Positions 1 through 8,674 of a stretch of 64,000 nucleotides of DNA are shown in pieces. How positions within the stretch are numbered: position 1 is the first letter of the stretch; each line of letters opens with the position of its first letter. The translations under genes were made by a program, and so were the position numbers. Below the pieces are notes generated by a model. The model had not been told where the DNA came from, ran no database searches, and saw nothing but the letters and a program-made list of their open reading frames with translations. This stretch comes from Cutibacterium granulosum (lineage in GTDB: Bacteria > Actinomycetota > Actinomycetes > Propionibacteriales > Propionibacteriaceae), in the NCBI RefSeq assembly GCF_900186975.1, contig NZ_LT906441.1, forward strand, positions 372,001-436,000, in the 5' to 3' direction.

Positions 1-2
1 AC

Positions 3-1196
3 CTGCTGCGAGCTGGTCTGGAACCGGTCCTGGCACGCCCTCAGCCCGCCGGGGTCACCGTGGGCGAGTTCATCGGGGCACGATTCGGCAAGGGGGTTGC
101 CACGGCGATCGTCGATCCCCTGGTGGGGGCGATCCACGCTGCGGACATCAATGCCTTCGCACTGGAAAGCGTCTCGCCGGGCCTGGTGCGGACGGCGACC
201 TCGGGAGACTCCATTCTGCAGGAGACCGTGCGCCGGGAGCTGGGACTCGGCGAGAACGGATCGCGCCCGGGCCGTCACGCCAAACACCCCACCACGGCCC
301 CGCGCACACCAACCATGGGGTCCTGGCGTCAGGGCATGGGCGAGCTGACCACTGCCCTGTCGGCCGACGTCACCGTACTCACGGGTACCCGTGCCGTGGC
401 ACTGACCCGGGGAGAGGCTCCTCAGGACGCCACTGCACAGAGCGTCACTACCCGAGGCACCACTGCCCGGGGCGCCACGCGAAGCGGGATGGACACAGAC
501 GATGTGACCCGTACCGAGGACAGGACCGCCTCGGCGAATGGTCGGGAACAGCAGGGCACGTCAGGCCGCTGGCTGCTGGAGGTGGCCGACGAGTCCGGGC
601 AACGCACCCTGGCCGCAGACTCCGTGGTGCTGGCCACCCCGACGGCCGTGAGCGCCGAACTGCTGCGCTCGGTTGCCCCCGACACCGCCTCGACACTGTC
701 GAGGGAGCGCGCAGTGACGGTGGCTGCCGTCGTCCTGCGCATCGACCGTCCGACGCATCCCCTCGCCGAGGCGGTGGACTGGTTCGTCGGTTCGGCCTGG
801 TCGCCACTCATCCGTCAAGTGGTCAACCTCACCAACAAGTGGCCCGACCGACACCCTGCCGACACACATCTGCTTCGGCTCAACGTCGGACGAGACCGCG
901 GGATCAACATCGACCAGTGGTCCGACGAGGAGCTCGGCGCCGCCTCGGTGGAGGAGCTGGGACGCATCGGGCTGCGGGTGAATCCACACAACCACTTGGT
1001 GCACCGATTCACCGCCGCCATGCCGCAGCCCGGTCCACTACATCACGAACGCATCGACGCCGTGCGTACCGGCCTGAGCAGGCTTTCCGGGCTGTTCGCG
1101 GCTGGAGCCGGCGTCAACGGGGCAGGTGTGCCCAATGCCATCATCGCTGGTCACCAGGTGGCCACCGACGTCCTTGAGGAGAAACTGCATGACTGA
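3..1196 (+). CDS. hemY: Protoporphyrinogen/coproporphyrinogen oxidase, C-terminal part (HemY/CgoX type), partial
   Basis: The frame is open from base 3, so the gene starts upstream of the window. The family is a flavoprotein that oxidises (copro)porphyrinogen to the porphyrin late in heme synthesis. What is seen: a conserved stretch GEFIGARFGKGVATAIVDPL near base 60, and a C-terminal FAD-family tail with GAGVNGAGVPNAIIAGHQVA. Between about bases 400 and 580 there is a Thr/Arg/Ala/Gly-rich stretch with no obvious fold, between ordinary HemY segments; it looks like an in-frame low-complexity insertion. The stop overlaps the next gene (ATGACTGA), implying translational coupling. Substrate choice (protoporphyrinogen versus coproporphyrinogen III, the usual case in Gram-positives) cannot be settled from this fragment. 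Confidence 0.9.
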   Translation: MLRAGLEPVLARPQPAGVTVGEFIGARFGKGVATAIVDPLVGAIHAADINAFALESVSPGLVRTATSGDSILQETVRRELGLGENGSRPGRHAKHPTTAPRTPTMGSWRQGMGELTTALSADVTVLTGTRAVALTRGEAPQDATAQSVTTRGTTARGATRSGMDTDDVTRTEDRTASANGREQQGTSGRWLLEVADESGQRTLAADSVVLATPTAVSAELLRSVAPDTASTLSRERAVTVAAVVLRIDRPTHPLAEAVDWFVGSAWSPLIRQVVNLTNKWPDRHPADTHLLRLNVGRDRGINIDQWSDEELGAASVEELGRIGLRVNPHNHLVHRFTAAMPQPGPLHHERIDAVRTGLSRLSGLFAAGAGVNGAGVPNAIIAGHQVATDVLEEKLHD

Positions 1197-2475
1197 ACTC
1201 GCGACACCCCGACACGGCTCCACCGGCCACCCCGGACACTCTGGTGGTCACCCCGGAGCTGCGGGAGGACATCCCGGTGGCCACCCGGGCGGGCATCCCG
1301 GCCACGGCCCGCTGGTGCGCGAAATCAAGCACGATCTCAACGACAAACCATTCCTCGTCATCTGGGAGGTCACCCGCGCCTGTGCCCTGGTGTGCCAGCA
1401 CTGTCGGGCCGAGGCCCAGCACCGTGCCGCTCCGGGTCAGCTCACCAACGCCGAGGGTCACGAGCTCATCGACCAACTCACCAGCTACGAGCGTCCCTAC
1501 CCGATGCTCGTCCTCACTGGCGGCGACTGCTTCGAACGCCCCGACCTCGTCGACCTCATCGAGTACGCAGTTGGCAAGGGCCTGCACGTGTCGATCTCGC
1601 CATCGGTGACGCCGCTGTTCACCCGCGAGCGCGTCAAGGCGGTGCAGGACGCCGGGGTGTCGGTGATGTCGATGTCGCTGGACGGTGGATCGGCCGAGAC
1701 CCACGACGCCTTCCGTGGATTCCCGGGAACCTTCGATCGCACCATCGAGGCATGCCACATGCTCAACGAGCTGGGTATGCGGTTCCAGCTCAACACGGTG
1801 TTCACCGCCAAGAACATCCACGAGGCACCCCAGATGCTCAAGAACGCCATCGACCTCGGGGCGTTCATGTTCTACACGTTCATGCTGGTGCCCACCGGTC
1901 GCGGTCAGCACCTCGACATGCTCACCCCCCACGAACGTGAGGACGTCCTGCACTGGCTGCACGACAACTCCACCCGTATCGCCATCAAGACGACCGAGGC
2001 ACCGCAGTATCGCCGTATCGCCTTCCAGCGCGAGGCAGTTCGTCAGGGCAAGGCCGCCCCGGCCAGACACGGCGAGCTGTACCACTGGCTCACCAAGGAG
2101 ACCCACGAGTTGCTCGGTGAGAACATCGAGGAACCGCGTCCCCCACGTACCCCGCTCGCCATCAACTCCGGATCGGGGTTCGCGTTCATCGACCACACCG
2201 GCGACGTCTACCCATCGGGATTCCTGCCGATCCATTGCGGATCGATCAAGGACAAACCGTTCCCACAGATCTACCGCGAGTCGGAGGTGTTCCGGGCACT
2301 GCGCAACCCGTCGGGGTTCGAGGGCAAGTGCGGGGCCTGCGAGTTCAACCACTTCTGTGGCGGATCCAGGTCCACGGCCTACGCCATGACCGGCAACTAC
2401 CTGGCCTCCGACCCGTCGTGCGCCCACATCCCCGCGGGGTACACCGGCGAGCTGCCCGAGGGCATCGAGCGGTGA
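1189..2475 (+). CDS. Radical SAM/SPASM protein with His-Gly-rich N-terminus, hemY partner
   Basis: 428 residues starting at the ATG that overlaps the hemY stop; GAGGAG lies just upstream. Residues 62-72 carry the radical SAM cluster motif CALVCQHC (Cys65, Cys69, Cys72). The C-terminus has a SPASM-like cysteine set (Cys381, Cys384, Cys390, Cys411). The family resembles AhbD-like heme synthases and related SPASM proteins, which act on porphyrins or peptides with auxiliary Fe-S clusters. Coupling to hemY favours a heme or porphyrin-linked role, but this is inference. Residues about 13-40 are a run of GHPG-type repeats rich in His and Gly, which could bind a metal. The 3' end of this gene is partly duplicated at 5331-5406. 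Confidence 0.85.
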   Translation: MTELATPRHGSTGHPGHSGGHPGAAGGHPGGHPGGHPGHGPLVREIKHDLNDKPFLVIWEVTRACALVCQHCRAEAQHRAAPGQLTNAEGHELIDQLTSYERPYPMLVLTGGDCFERPDLVDLIEYAVGKGLHVSISPSVTPLFTRERVKAVQDAGVSVMSMSLDGGSAETHDAFRGFPGTFDRTIEACHMLNELGMRFQLNTVFTAKNIHEAPQMLKNAIDLGAFMFYTFMLVPTGRGQHLDMLTPHEREDVLHWLHDNSTRIAIKTTEAPQYRRIAFQREAVRQGKAAPARHGELYHWLTKETHELLGENIEEPRPPRTPLAINSGSGFAFIDHTGDVYPSGFLPIHCGSIKDKPFPQIYRESEVFRALRNPSGFEGKCGACEFNHFCGGSRSTAYAMTGNYLASDPSCAHIPAGYTGELPEGIER

Positions 2476-2716
2476 TTCAGCCGCTGGTTCCGGGGGCGAT
2501 CCGGCGCTTGAACTCTTGGTGACAATTTCCCCCGGGCCTTGCCACCAGGACTTCTCACGGGGTGAGATGGTGATGATGGTCCGTCACCCATGACGCGCCA
2601 CCTCACCACCCCGGGAGAAGAACACATGATCAACACCCCGACGCACCGCATCGCGTTGTCGGCACTGTGCCTCACCGCGATGATCGGTTCGATCGCCGTG
2701 ACGGGTCCGGCAGCAG
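2399..2716 (+). repeat. Parent copy of a duplicated block (radical SAM 3' end to nucleotidase 5' end)
   Basis: This stretch covers the last 25 codons of the radical SAM gene, the intergenic spacer and the nucleotidase signal-peptide codons. A degenerate copy of the same order lies at 5331-5615. Both copies share CCCGCGGGGTACACC, and both have GGTGACAATT in the spacer. The two copies flank the intact nucleotidase gene. Confidence 0.7.
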
Positions 2717-5040
2717 GTGCCACCCCCAGCGAGTCGCCGAGTCCGAGTGAGTCCGCAACACCGAGTGGCGCGAGCACCCCCACCGGCAGCGCAGCCCCCA
2801 CCGGATCTGCCAGCGCCGCTCCGTCAGCGAGCGCATCGGCCAGCAGCTCACCCAGCAAGGACGCCACCCCGTCGACCAGCGCCGCGACCGGCTCTGCCCA
2901 GGCCAGCAGCTCCCCGGCGACCTGCACCCCGGACTCCGACGTCACCGTCTTCAGCTTCAACGACTTCCACGGTCGTATCGGTGAGGCTGCCAAACTCTTC
3001 ACCCCCGTGCAGCAGGCCCGCACCGACAAGGGGGCCGACCACGTCCTGCTCACCTCGGCCGGCGACAACATCGGTGGATCGACATTCGAGTCCGGTTCCC
3101 AGGACGACAACCCGACGATCGACATCCTCAAGGACGCCGGCCTGGAGGCCTCGGCGGTGGGAAACCACGAGTTCGACAAGGGACTGACCGATCTAACCGA
3201 GCACGTCAACAAACGCATCGACGGGGATTTCCCATACCTGGGAGCCAACGTCTACAAGAAGGGCACCACGACCGTCACCGACGATCTCAGGGCCAGCACC
3301 GTCTTCACGAAGGGTGGGGTGCGTATCGGCGTGATCGGCGCCGTCACCAAGGACCTGCCCTCGCTGGTCTCCCCGGCCGGCATTGCCGACCTGACGATCG
3401 GCGATCCGGTCGAGGCCGTCAACGCCGAGGCCAGACGTCTCAAGTCCGAGCACCTGGCCGACGTCGTCGTCGCCTCGATCCATGAGGGTGCTGCCTCCGG
3501 TGGCGACTTCGCCCCTGCCAAGGTCAACGGCAACTTCGCCCCGATCTACAACGACCTGAGCACCGACGTGGACGTCGCCTTCAACGGACACACCCACCAG
3601 CTGTACTCGTGGAAGGGACGCAACGGCGCACCGCTGCTGCAAGCCGCATCCTACGGCACCCACCTGGCCCAGGTGGACCTCGCCTACGACACCAGGAGTG
3701 CCCAGTTGTGCTCCACCGCCGCCAAGACGGTGGCGGCCCCCAAACAGGCCAACCTCGCCGACCCGGTGATCGCCAGGATCAACTCCGACACCGAGGCTGC
3801 CAGGAAGCAGGCCGACGTCATCGGTGCCAAGGTGATCGGCACGGCGACGGCGCCTATCACCACCGCCTCCGACGCGCAGGACTCGTCGTTCGGCTCCAGC
3901 GTGCGCAACCGCGAATCGGCCATGAGCAACATGGTTGCCCAGATGTTCAAGGACACCTTGGGCAAGGACGATCCGAACTTCATCGGCATCCAGAACCCCG
4001 GTGGCACCCGTGCCTCGTTGCAGTCCGGTGAGATCACCTACAAGGACGCCGCCCTCGTCCTGCCGTTCGCCAACTCGCTCATGACCACCACAGTCACCGG
4101 CGAGCAGTTCAAGCAGGTGCTCGAGGAACAGTGGCAGCACGACGAGAAGGGCCAAGTGCCCTCGCGCCCGTTCCTCTCCCTGGGGCTGTCGAACAACGTC
4201 TCCTACACCTACGACGAGAACCTGCCGGAGGGGCAGCGCATCACCAGCGTCTGGGTCAACGGCAAGCCGATCGATCCGAAGGCCAGCTACACCGTGGGAT
4301 CCGGCTCGTTCCTCATCAACGGCGGTGACAACTTCCACACCCTCGCCAAGGGATCCAAGCCGGTTGACACCGGCAAGATCGATCTGGACACCTGGGTGGG
4401 CTGGATCAAGGATCAGGGCAAGCTCACCCCATCCTTCGCCCGCCGTGGCGTGGCAGTCACTGCCACGCGCGTGAGCGACACCGCATTCTCGTTCACCTTT
4501 GGTCAGACCGCCGAGAAGGGCATCGCCCCCGACACCCTGGATCTCACCTCCAAGGGCGCCCCGACGAACACCAAGCTCGTCGCCCGCACCTCCCAGGATG
4601 CGAACGCCAAGGCCTTGGCCACCTTCGACGTCAAGGACGGTGTCGCTACCGGCACGATCGACTTCTCCAAGACCTCGCTGAAGTCCGGAACGCACGTCGT
4701 CTACTTCACCGCCGAGGAGTCTGGCACCGTCATCCCGGTGGAGGTGACCATCACCAGGGACGACGCCTCAACGCCCGAGCCAAGTGCCACGGCGGGCACC
4801 CCGAGCAGCAATCCCAGCCCGAGCGTCGACGTCACCCCGGGGGCAGACGAGACGCCCAGTGCAACTGGCGCAACGGCAACGCCCAGCGATCCCGCGACGC
4901 CAAGCGCAACGCCCAGCGCCGCTGCGGGTACCAGCGCCGCTGTGGGTGTGGAGTCGGGTGCTGGCGCCAATGGAACCATCCCGGGCAGCGACGTCACCTC
5001 CGCGGGAGCCACCCCTGCCCTGCCACGAACCGGCAACTGA
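2626..5040 (+). CDS. Secreted 5'-nucleotidase / UshA-family metallophosphatase with terminal LPRTG
   Basis: 804 residues from ATG 2626, chosen because GGGAGAAG lies eight bases upstream; a farther in-frame ATG at 2590 has no such site. A signal peptide (about residues 1-36, hydrophobic core ALSALCLTAMIGSIAVTG) is followed by a Ser/Ala/Pro-rich linker to about residue 100. The metallophosphatase domain shows SFNDFHGR, GDNIGG, GNHEFDKG and NGHTHQ, the metal and phosphate ligands of the family. The C-terminal nucleotidase domain shows NPGGTRASL. A second Pro/Thr/Ser-rich linker ends in LPRTGN directly before the stop, so the sortase-like pentapeptide is present but the hydrophobic segment and basic tail are missing. 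Likely role: releasing nucleosides and phosphate from extracellular nucleotides. Confidence 0.92.
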   Translation: MINTPTHRIALSALCLTAMIGSIAVTGPAAGATPSESPSPSESATPSGASTPTGSAAPTGSASAAPSASASASSSPSKDATPSTSAATGSAQASSSPATCTPDSDVTVFSFNDFHGRIGEAAKLFTPVQQARTDKGADHVLLTSAGDNIGGSTFESGSQDDNPTIDILKDAGLEASAVGNHEFDKGLTDLTEHVNKRIDGDFPYLGANVYKKGTTTVTDDLRASTVFTKGGVRIGVIGAVTKDLPSLVSPAGIADLTIGDPVEAVNAEARRLKSEHLADVVVASIHEGAASGGDFAPAKVNGNFAPIYNDLSTDVDVAFNGHTHQLYSWKGRNGAPLLQAASYGTHLAQVDLAYDTRSAQLCSTAAKTVAAPKQANLADPVIARINSDTEAARKQADVIGAKVIGTATAPITTASDAQDSSFGSSVRNRESAMSNMVAQMFKDTLGKDDPNFIGIQNPGGTRASLQSGEITYKDAALVLPFANSLMTTTVTGEQFKQVLEEQWQHDEKGQVPSRPFLSLGLSNNVSYTYDENLPEGQRITSVWVNGKPIDPKASYTVGSGSFLINGGDNFHTLAKGSKPVDTGKIDLDTWVGWIKDQGKLTPSFARRGVAVTATRVSDTAFSFTFGQTAEKGIAPDTLDLTSKGAPTNTKLVARTSQDANAKALATFDVKDGVATGTIDFSKTSLKSGTHVVYFTAEESGTVIPVEVTITRDDASTPEPSATAGTPSSNPSPSVDVTPGADETPSATGATATPSDPATPSATPSAAAGTSAAVGVESGAGANGTIPGSDVTSAGATPALPRTGN

Positions 5041-5093
5041 GGTGGTCCAGAACCGACGTGTTTCGGACTGACCACATCGATTGATCAGTTCAT

Positions 5094-5127
5094 GGCGGGG
5101 TCTCGGGAACGCTCCCGAGACCCCGCC
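5094..5127 (+). terminator. Rho-independent terminator of the nucleotidase gene
   Basis: A perfect 15-bp stem (5094-5108 pairing with 5113-5127) with a four-base loop, followed within a few bases by TGTTTTCT. It lies 54 bases after the nucleotidase stop. Confidence 0.9.
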
Positions 5128-5221
5128 ACTGTTTTCTCGCGCACTCGCCCCGGTAGGTCAAGAATGATTGTGCTTACGTTCCCACCGGTGGGGCAGTTCT
5201 CCTCATTTCCACCTCACAGCG

Positions 5222-5297
5222 TGAACATTTTTCCCACCACACGGCCACACGTGTCAGGACAATGCCCTGCCCCTCGCTCTGGCGTCAGAAATGTTCA
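5222..5297. repeat. Paired dyad repeat (5222 / 5283)
   Basis: TGAACATTTTTCCCA at 5222 and CGTCAGAAATGTTCA at 5283 are degenerate copies of the TGACA-N5-TGTCA dyad, starting 61 bp apart. Confidence 0.6.
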
Positions 5298-5330
5298 CCA
5301 CACGTCAGTACTGTTCCCGGGGCGGATTCG

Positions 5331-5615
5331 ACCTGGCCACCGACTCATCGGGCGCCCACACCCCCGCGGGGTACACCGACGAGGGCCTGAGGGGATCAAC
5401 AGCTGAGTCGGATTCTCGGTGACAATTCCCGAGCCCCGGTACGTTCCCGAGCCCCGGTACGCTGAGCCCATCGCAACGGGAAAGTGGAGCGTGCCGGCTC
5501 ACCACCACGCCACCGTTGGCAGATGGCATGGCCAACACCCACCCGCACCGTTGAGCCATCGTGTCGGCACCGTGCGTGACCTCGATGGCAGTGACAGGCC
5601 CTGCCAGCCTGGCCA
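5331..5615 (+). pseudogene. Decayed duplicate of the radical SAM 3' end and nucleotidase 5' end
   Basis: Reading from 5330, the frame gives LATDSSGAHTPAGYT, against LASDPSCAHIPAGYT at the end of the radical SAM protein; the copy has lost the Cys. The spacer then again contains GGTGACAATT. From about 5530 to 5615 the DNA still aligns with the nucleotidase signal-peptide codons but has no open frame. A tandem duplication of the nucleotidase gene followed by loss of the second copy would explain this. Alignment by eye; the boundaries are approximate. Confidence 0.7.
5426..5461. repeat. Exact 18-bp tandem duplication
   Basis: TTCCCGAGCCCCGGTACG occurs twice in a row (5426-5443 and 5444-5461) inside the decayed duplicate spacer. 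Confidence 0.95.
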
Positions 5616-5738
5616 GCCAGCACGTGGGCCTTTCCACCCTGTCGACCACCAGCGTCTGAGAACGGTTTTGGGCACAAAACGAACATCAAGGATACCGCTG
5701 ACCGAGGGCACCTCCTCACCACTTCCAAATCGGGATGA

Positions 5739-5772
5739 ATCCATTGCGGGCCGACAATGGATTTTCTATGCT
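5739..5772 (+). promoter_or_regulatory. Predicted metY promoter with overlapping inverted-repeat operator
   Basis: TTGCGG (5744-5749) and TATGCT (5767-5772) are separated by 17 bp, a sigma-70-type arrangement. The inverted repeat ATCCATTG-N8-CAATGGAT (5739-5762) covers the -35 box and most of the spacer. That placement fits a repressor site. The regulator is not identifiable from the sequence. Confidence 0.55.
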
Positions 5773-5814
5773 CAGAAAAAATATTCCTACGCCCTCGAGG
5801 GGAAGTGAACATTG

Positions 5815-7137
5815 ATGACGTACCGTTACGACAATTCCGAGGTCGGCCGGTGGGCCTTCGGCACCCGCTCCATTCATGCGGGTCAGCCCGTCGATGCAAC
5901 AGGTGCCCGGAACATGCCGATCTACAACACGGCTTCCTACGTCTTTGACTCCTGCGAGAACGCCGCGAAGCGATTCAGCCTGGAGGAGGACGGCCCGATC
6001 TACACGCGTCTCAACAACCCCACCATCACCGCCCTCGAGGAGCGAATGGCGTCCCTGGAAGGCGGTAGCTGCGCCGTGGCGTTCGCCTCGGGTATGGCCG
6101 CGATCACGGCGACGGTTCTCAACCTCGCCAGCGCCGGTGACCACATCGTCTCCTCCCCGCGTCTGTACGGTGGCACCCTCACCCTATTCGAGTTCACCCT
6201 GGCGAGGCTGGGCATCGAGGTGAGCTTCGTCGACGACCCCGACGACCCGCAGTCCTGGCGTGACGCCGTCCGCCCGAACACCAAGCTGTTCTTCGCCGAG
6301 AGCACCGCCAACCCGCTGGCCGACATCCTTGACGTCCCCGCGGTCGCCGCCGTCGCCCACGAGGCGAAGGTGCCCTTCGTCGTCGACAACACCGTCCCCA
6401 CCGCGGCGCTCATCCGTCCGCTCGAGCTGGGGGCCGACGTCGTCGTGGCCTCGCTGACGAAGTTCTACACGGGCAACTCGACTGGCATCGGCGGCATCGC
6501 CATCGATGGCGGCACCTTTGACTGGACCGTCACCCGCGACGAGCAGCCGATCTTCCCCGGCTTCGCCAACCCCGATCCGACGTACCACGGCATTGTGTAC
6601 GCCGGTCTGGGCGAGATGGCGTTCGGCGTGAAGCTGCGCGTGGGTGTCCTGCGCGACATCGGCGGCTGCCTGTCGCCGTTCAACGCCTGGGTCACCTTGC
6701 AGGGCCTCGACACCTTGGAGTTGCGGATACAGCGTCACTGCTCGAATGCCCTCAAGGTGGCGCAGTTCCTCGCCGATCAGCCGCAGGTGACGAAGGTCAA
6801 CTATCCGGGTCTTCCGTCCTCGCCGTGGTACCCGGTCAAGGAGAAGCTCGGCCTCGACGGGGTCGGCGCAGTGTTGTCGTTCGACATCAAGGGTGGACGC
6901 AAGGAGGCCTGGGCCTTCATTGACGCGCTCAAGCTCCATTCCAACGTCGCGAACATCGGCGACAGCCGGTCCTTGGTGGTGCATCCGGCCACGACGACCC
7001 ACGCGCAGTGCGACGAGCGCGGTCAGGAGGTTGCCGGTATCACCGAGGCGACCATCCGACTCTCGATCGGTCTGGAGAGCCCCGAGGACATCATCGACGA
7101 CCTCAAGCTCGGCTTCGCCGCACTATCACAGGCCTGA
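5815..7137 (+). CDS. metY: O-acetylhomoserine sulfhydrylase (MetY)
   Basis: 440 residues; ATG 5815 is chosen because GGGGAAG sits about ten bases upstream. A TTG three bases earlier is the only close alternative. This is a PLP enzyme of the Cys/Met metabolism family, which makes homocysteine from O-acetylhomoserine and sulfide in the cytoplasm. The Schiff-base lysine is Lys216 in SLTKFYTGN. Other family signatures are TRLNNPT near residue 64 and VDNTVPTAA near residue 190. The length is normal. It precedes metX, which makes its substrate, so the two form a direct-sulfhydrylation module. The promoter region carries a candidate operator at 5739-5762. Confidence 0.95.
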   Translation: MTYRYDNSEVGRWAFGTRSIHAGQPVDATGARNMPIYNTASYVFDSCENAAKRFSLEEDGPIYTRLNNPTITALEERMASLEGGSCAVAFASGMAAITATVLNLASAGDHIVSSPRLYGGTLTLFEFTLARLGIEVSFVDDPDDPQSWRDAVRPNTKLFFAESTANPLADILDVPAVAAVAHEAKVPFVVDNTVPTAALIRPLELGADVVVASLTKFYTGNSTGIGGIAIDGGTFDWTVTRDEQPIFPGFANPDPTYHGIVYAGLGEMAFGVKLRVGVLRDIGGCLSPFNAWVTLQGLDTLELRIQRHCSNALKVAQFLADQPQVTKVNYPGLPSSPWYPVKEKLGLDGVGAVLSFDIKGGRKEAWAFIDALKLHSNVANIGDSRSLVVHPATTTHAQCDERGQEVAGITEATIRLSIGLESPEDIIDDLKLGFAALSQA

Positions 7138-7148
7138 TCACATCTCTT

Positions 7149-7180
7149 GTTGACGCCGTCCCTCCCGGGGCGGCGTCAAC
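7149..7180 (+). terminator. Strong hairpin between metY and metX
   Basis: GTTGACGCCG (7149-7158) pairs perfectly with CGGCGTCAAC (7171-7180) around a 12-base loop, twelve bases after the metY stop. No T-run follows, so it is either an actinobacterial-type terminator or an attenuating/stabilising hairpin within a metYX transcript. Confidence 0.55.
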
Positions 7181-7200
7181 CTGCAACGTCCCACACCCAT

Positions 7201-7225
7201 CCACGGCGTATCGCGTACGTCGTGG
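7201..7225. promoter_or_regulatory. Imperfect inverted repeat in the metX leader
   Basis: CCACG-G-CGTA and TACG-T-CGTGG flank a five-base centre. The repeat lies about 70 bases before the metX start and could be an operator or an RNA hairpin. Confidence 0.3.
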
Positions 7226-7296
7226 ATGCCATGTGCCGCAACGCCCGCAGCACATGTATGTACACCATCCGCACACCCAGGAGAGGAGGCATGGTG

Positions 7297-8487
7297 ATGA
7301 AGTATGTTCAACTCGGCGATTTCACGACGCAGGCCGGGGCCGTCATCCCGCAGGTGAGGATTGCCTACGAGATGTGGGGGCAGCAGCGTGGGAACAACGT
7401 CATCCTCGTGGAGCACGCGCTCACCGGGGACGCCGACGCATGCTCCTGGTGGCCCGGGCTCATCGGGCCGGGTCTGGTCATCGACACCGACCGGTACTGC
7501 GTCATCTGCACCAACGTCCTGGGTGGATGTTCGGGATCGACGGGCCCCGGAACCCCAGCCCCTGACGGACGGGCCTGGGGGTCGAGGTTCCCCGCTCTGT
7601 GCATTCGAGACATGGTGGCTGCCGAAAGGCAGCTACTTGCGCTTCTGGGCATCGACGAACTGCTGGGGGTCATCGGGGGCTCGATGGGTGGCGCACGAGC
7701 CCTGGAGTGGGCGGCAATGTACCCCGAGATGGCTGGGTCGGCCTGCGTCATCGCGACCTCGGCGCGATCCTCGGCCTGGCAGATCGGCATCCAGACCACC
7801 CAGATCTGCGCGGTCGAGGCTGACCCCGACTGGCAGAACGGCGACTACTACGACACCGGACGCTGCCCCGACCGGGGCTTGGGGGCAGCGCGACGGATCG
7901 CCCACCTGACGTATCGGGGTGAGCGTGAGCTCGACGCCCGCTTCGGATCGGCTCCGCAGAAAGGTGAGGAACCGTTCAGCGCCTACCGCAGCTCGCAGGG
8001 ACGCTTCGCCGTGGAGAGCTACCTCGACCACCAGGCCAGTAAGCTGCTCCAACGCTTCGACGCCGGCACATACGTCGCCCTCACCCACGCCGTCAATCGT
8101 CACGACGTCGGACGTGGGCGCGGCGGCGTCAAGGAGGCCCTCGCCTCGATCACCATCCCGGTGCACGTGGCCGGAGTCGACACCGACCTGCTGTACCCCC
8201 TGCATCAGCAGGAGTTCCTCACCGAGCACCTCGGCAATCCCATCGGTCTGGACACGATCGTCTCCCACGTGGGCCACGACGGCTTCCTCACCGAGACCGA
8301 ACAACTCCAGAACGTGTTCGCCCACTATCTCGACGCCGTCGACCTCGACGGCAGGGGCGGGCCACATCTCCTCCAGGAGAGAGCTTCCGGATTGTACAGC
8401 GTCGACGTGGACAGCGCTCGGCCTTTCGCCGACGCATCCTCGGCAGAGCCGTACGCTCATGGGCAAAAGGTGACTGCACAAAAGTGA
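7297..8487 (+). CDS. metX: Homoserine O-acetyltransferase (MetX)
   Basis: 396 residues. ATG 7297 is preferred over ATG 7291 because GGAGAGGAGG ends seven bases before 7297 but only one base before 7291. It is an alpha/beta-hydrolase-fold acyltransferase that makes O-acetylhomoserine from homoserine and acetyl-CoA. The nucleophile Ser129 lies in GVIGGSMGGARALEW. The later Asp (GVDTDLLYP) and His (SHVGHDGFL) complete the expected catalytic triad. A conserved substrate-loop motif NVLGGCSGSTGP is present. It feeds metY directly upstream. The C-terminal 35 residues are unremarkable. Confidence 0.95.
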   Translation: MKYVQLGDFTTQAGAVIPQVRIAYEMWGQQRGNNVILVEHALTGDADACSWWPGLIGPGLVIDTDRYCVICTNVLGGCSGSTGPGTPAPDGRAWGSRFPALCIRDMVAAERQLLALLGIDELLGVIGGSMGGARALEWAAMYPEMAGSACVIATSARSSAWQIGIQTTQICAVEADPDWQNGDYYDTGRCPDRGLGAARRIAHLTYRGERELDARFGSAPQKGEEPFSAYRSSQGRFAVESYLDHQASKLLQRFDAGTYVALTHAVNRHDVGRGRGGVKEALASITIPVHVAGVDTDLLYPLHQQEFLTEHLGNPIGLDTIVSHVGHDGFLTETEQLQNVFAHYLDAVDLDGRGGPHLLQERASGLYSVDVDSARPFADASSAEPYAHGQKVTAQK

Positions 8488-8562
8488 CTGCCCGCCGACT
8501 CAGATGGATGGATCAGCGTCTCGCACACATCATGGGCACAATCCGCGTCCCCATTGACACCA

Positions 8563-8612
8563 GATTGGACAGCCCCGTGTCGATGACACGATCGGACAGT
8601 TCCGTATCGATG
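8563..8612. repeat. Imperfect 23-bp direct repeat
   Basis: GATTGGACAGCCCCGTGTCG at 8563 recurs as GATCGGACAGTTCCGTATCG at 8590, a 27-bp period, in the metX-phosphatase intergenic region. Confidence 0.7.
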
Positions 8613-8674
8613 CGTGCATCTGAGTGCCGTTCTGGAGTTCCCCGCCACCACGCTGCATGTGGCATCGTGGGAGC

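Noticed and set aside
1141-2427. Long open frame on the minus strand opposite the radical SAM gene
   Set aside because: It is a high-GC shadow; the plus-strand product has clear cysteine motifs.
3193-4695. 500-codon open frame opposite the nucleotidase gene
   Set aside because: Gly/Val/Arg-rich composition typical of an antisense shadow, with no recognisable domain.
5092-5406. Small gene after the nucleotidase
   Set aside because: The frame runs through the terminator and the decayed duplicate in the wrong frame; it has no protein-like features.
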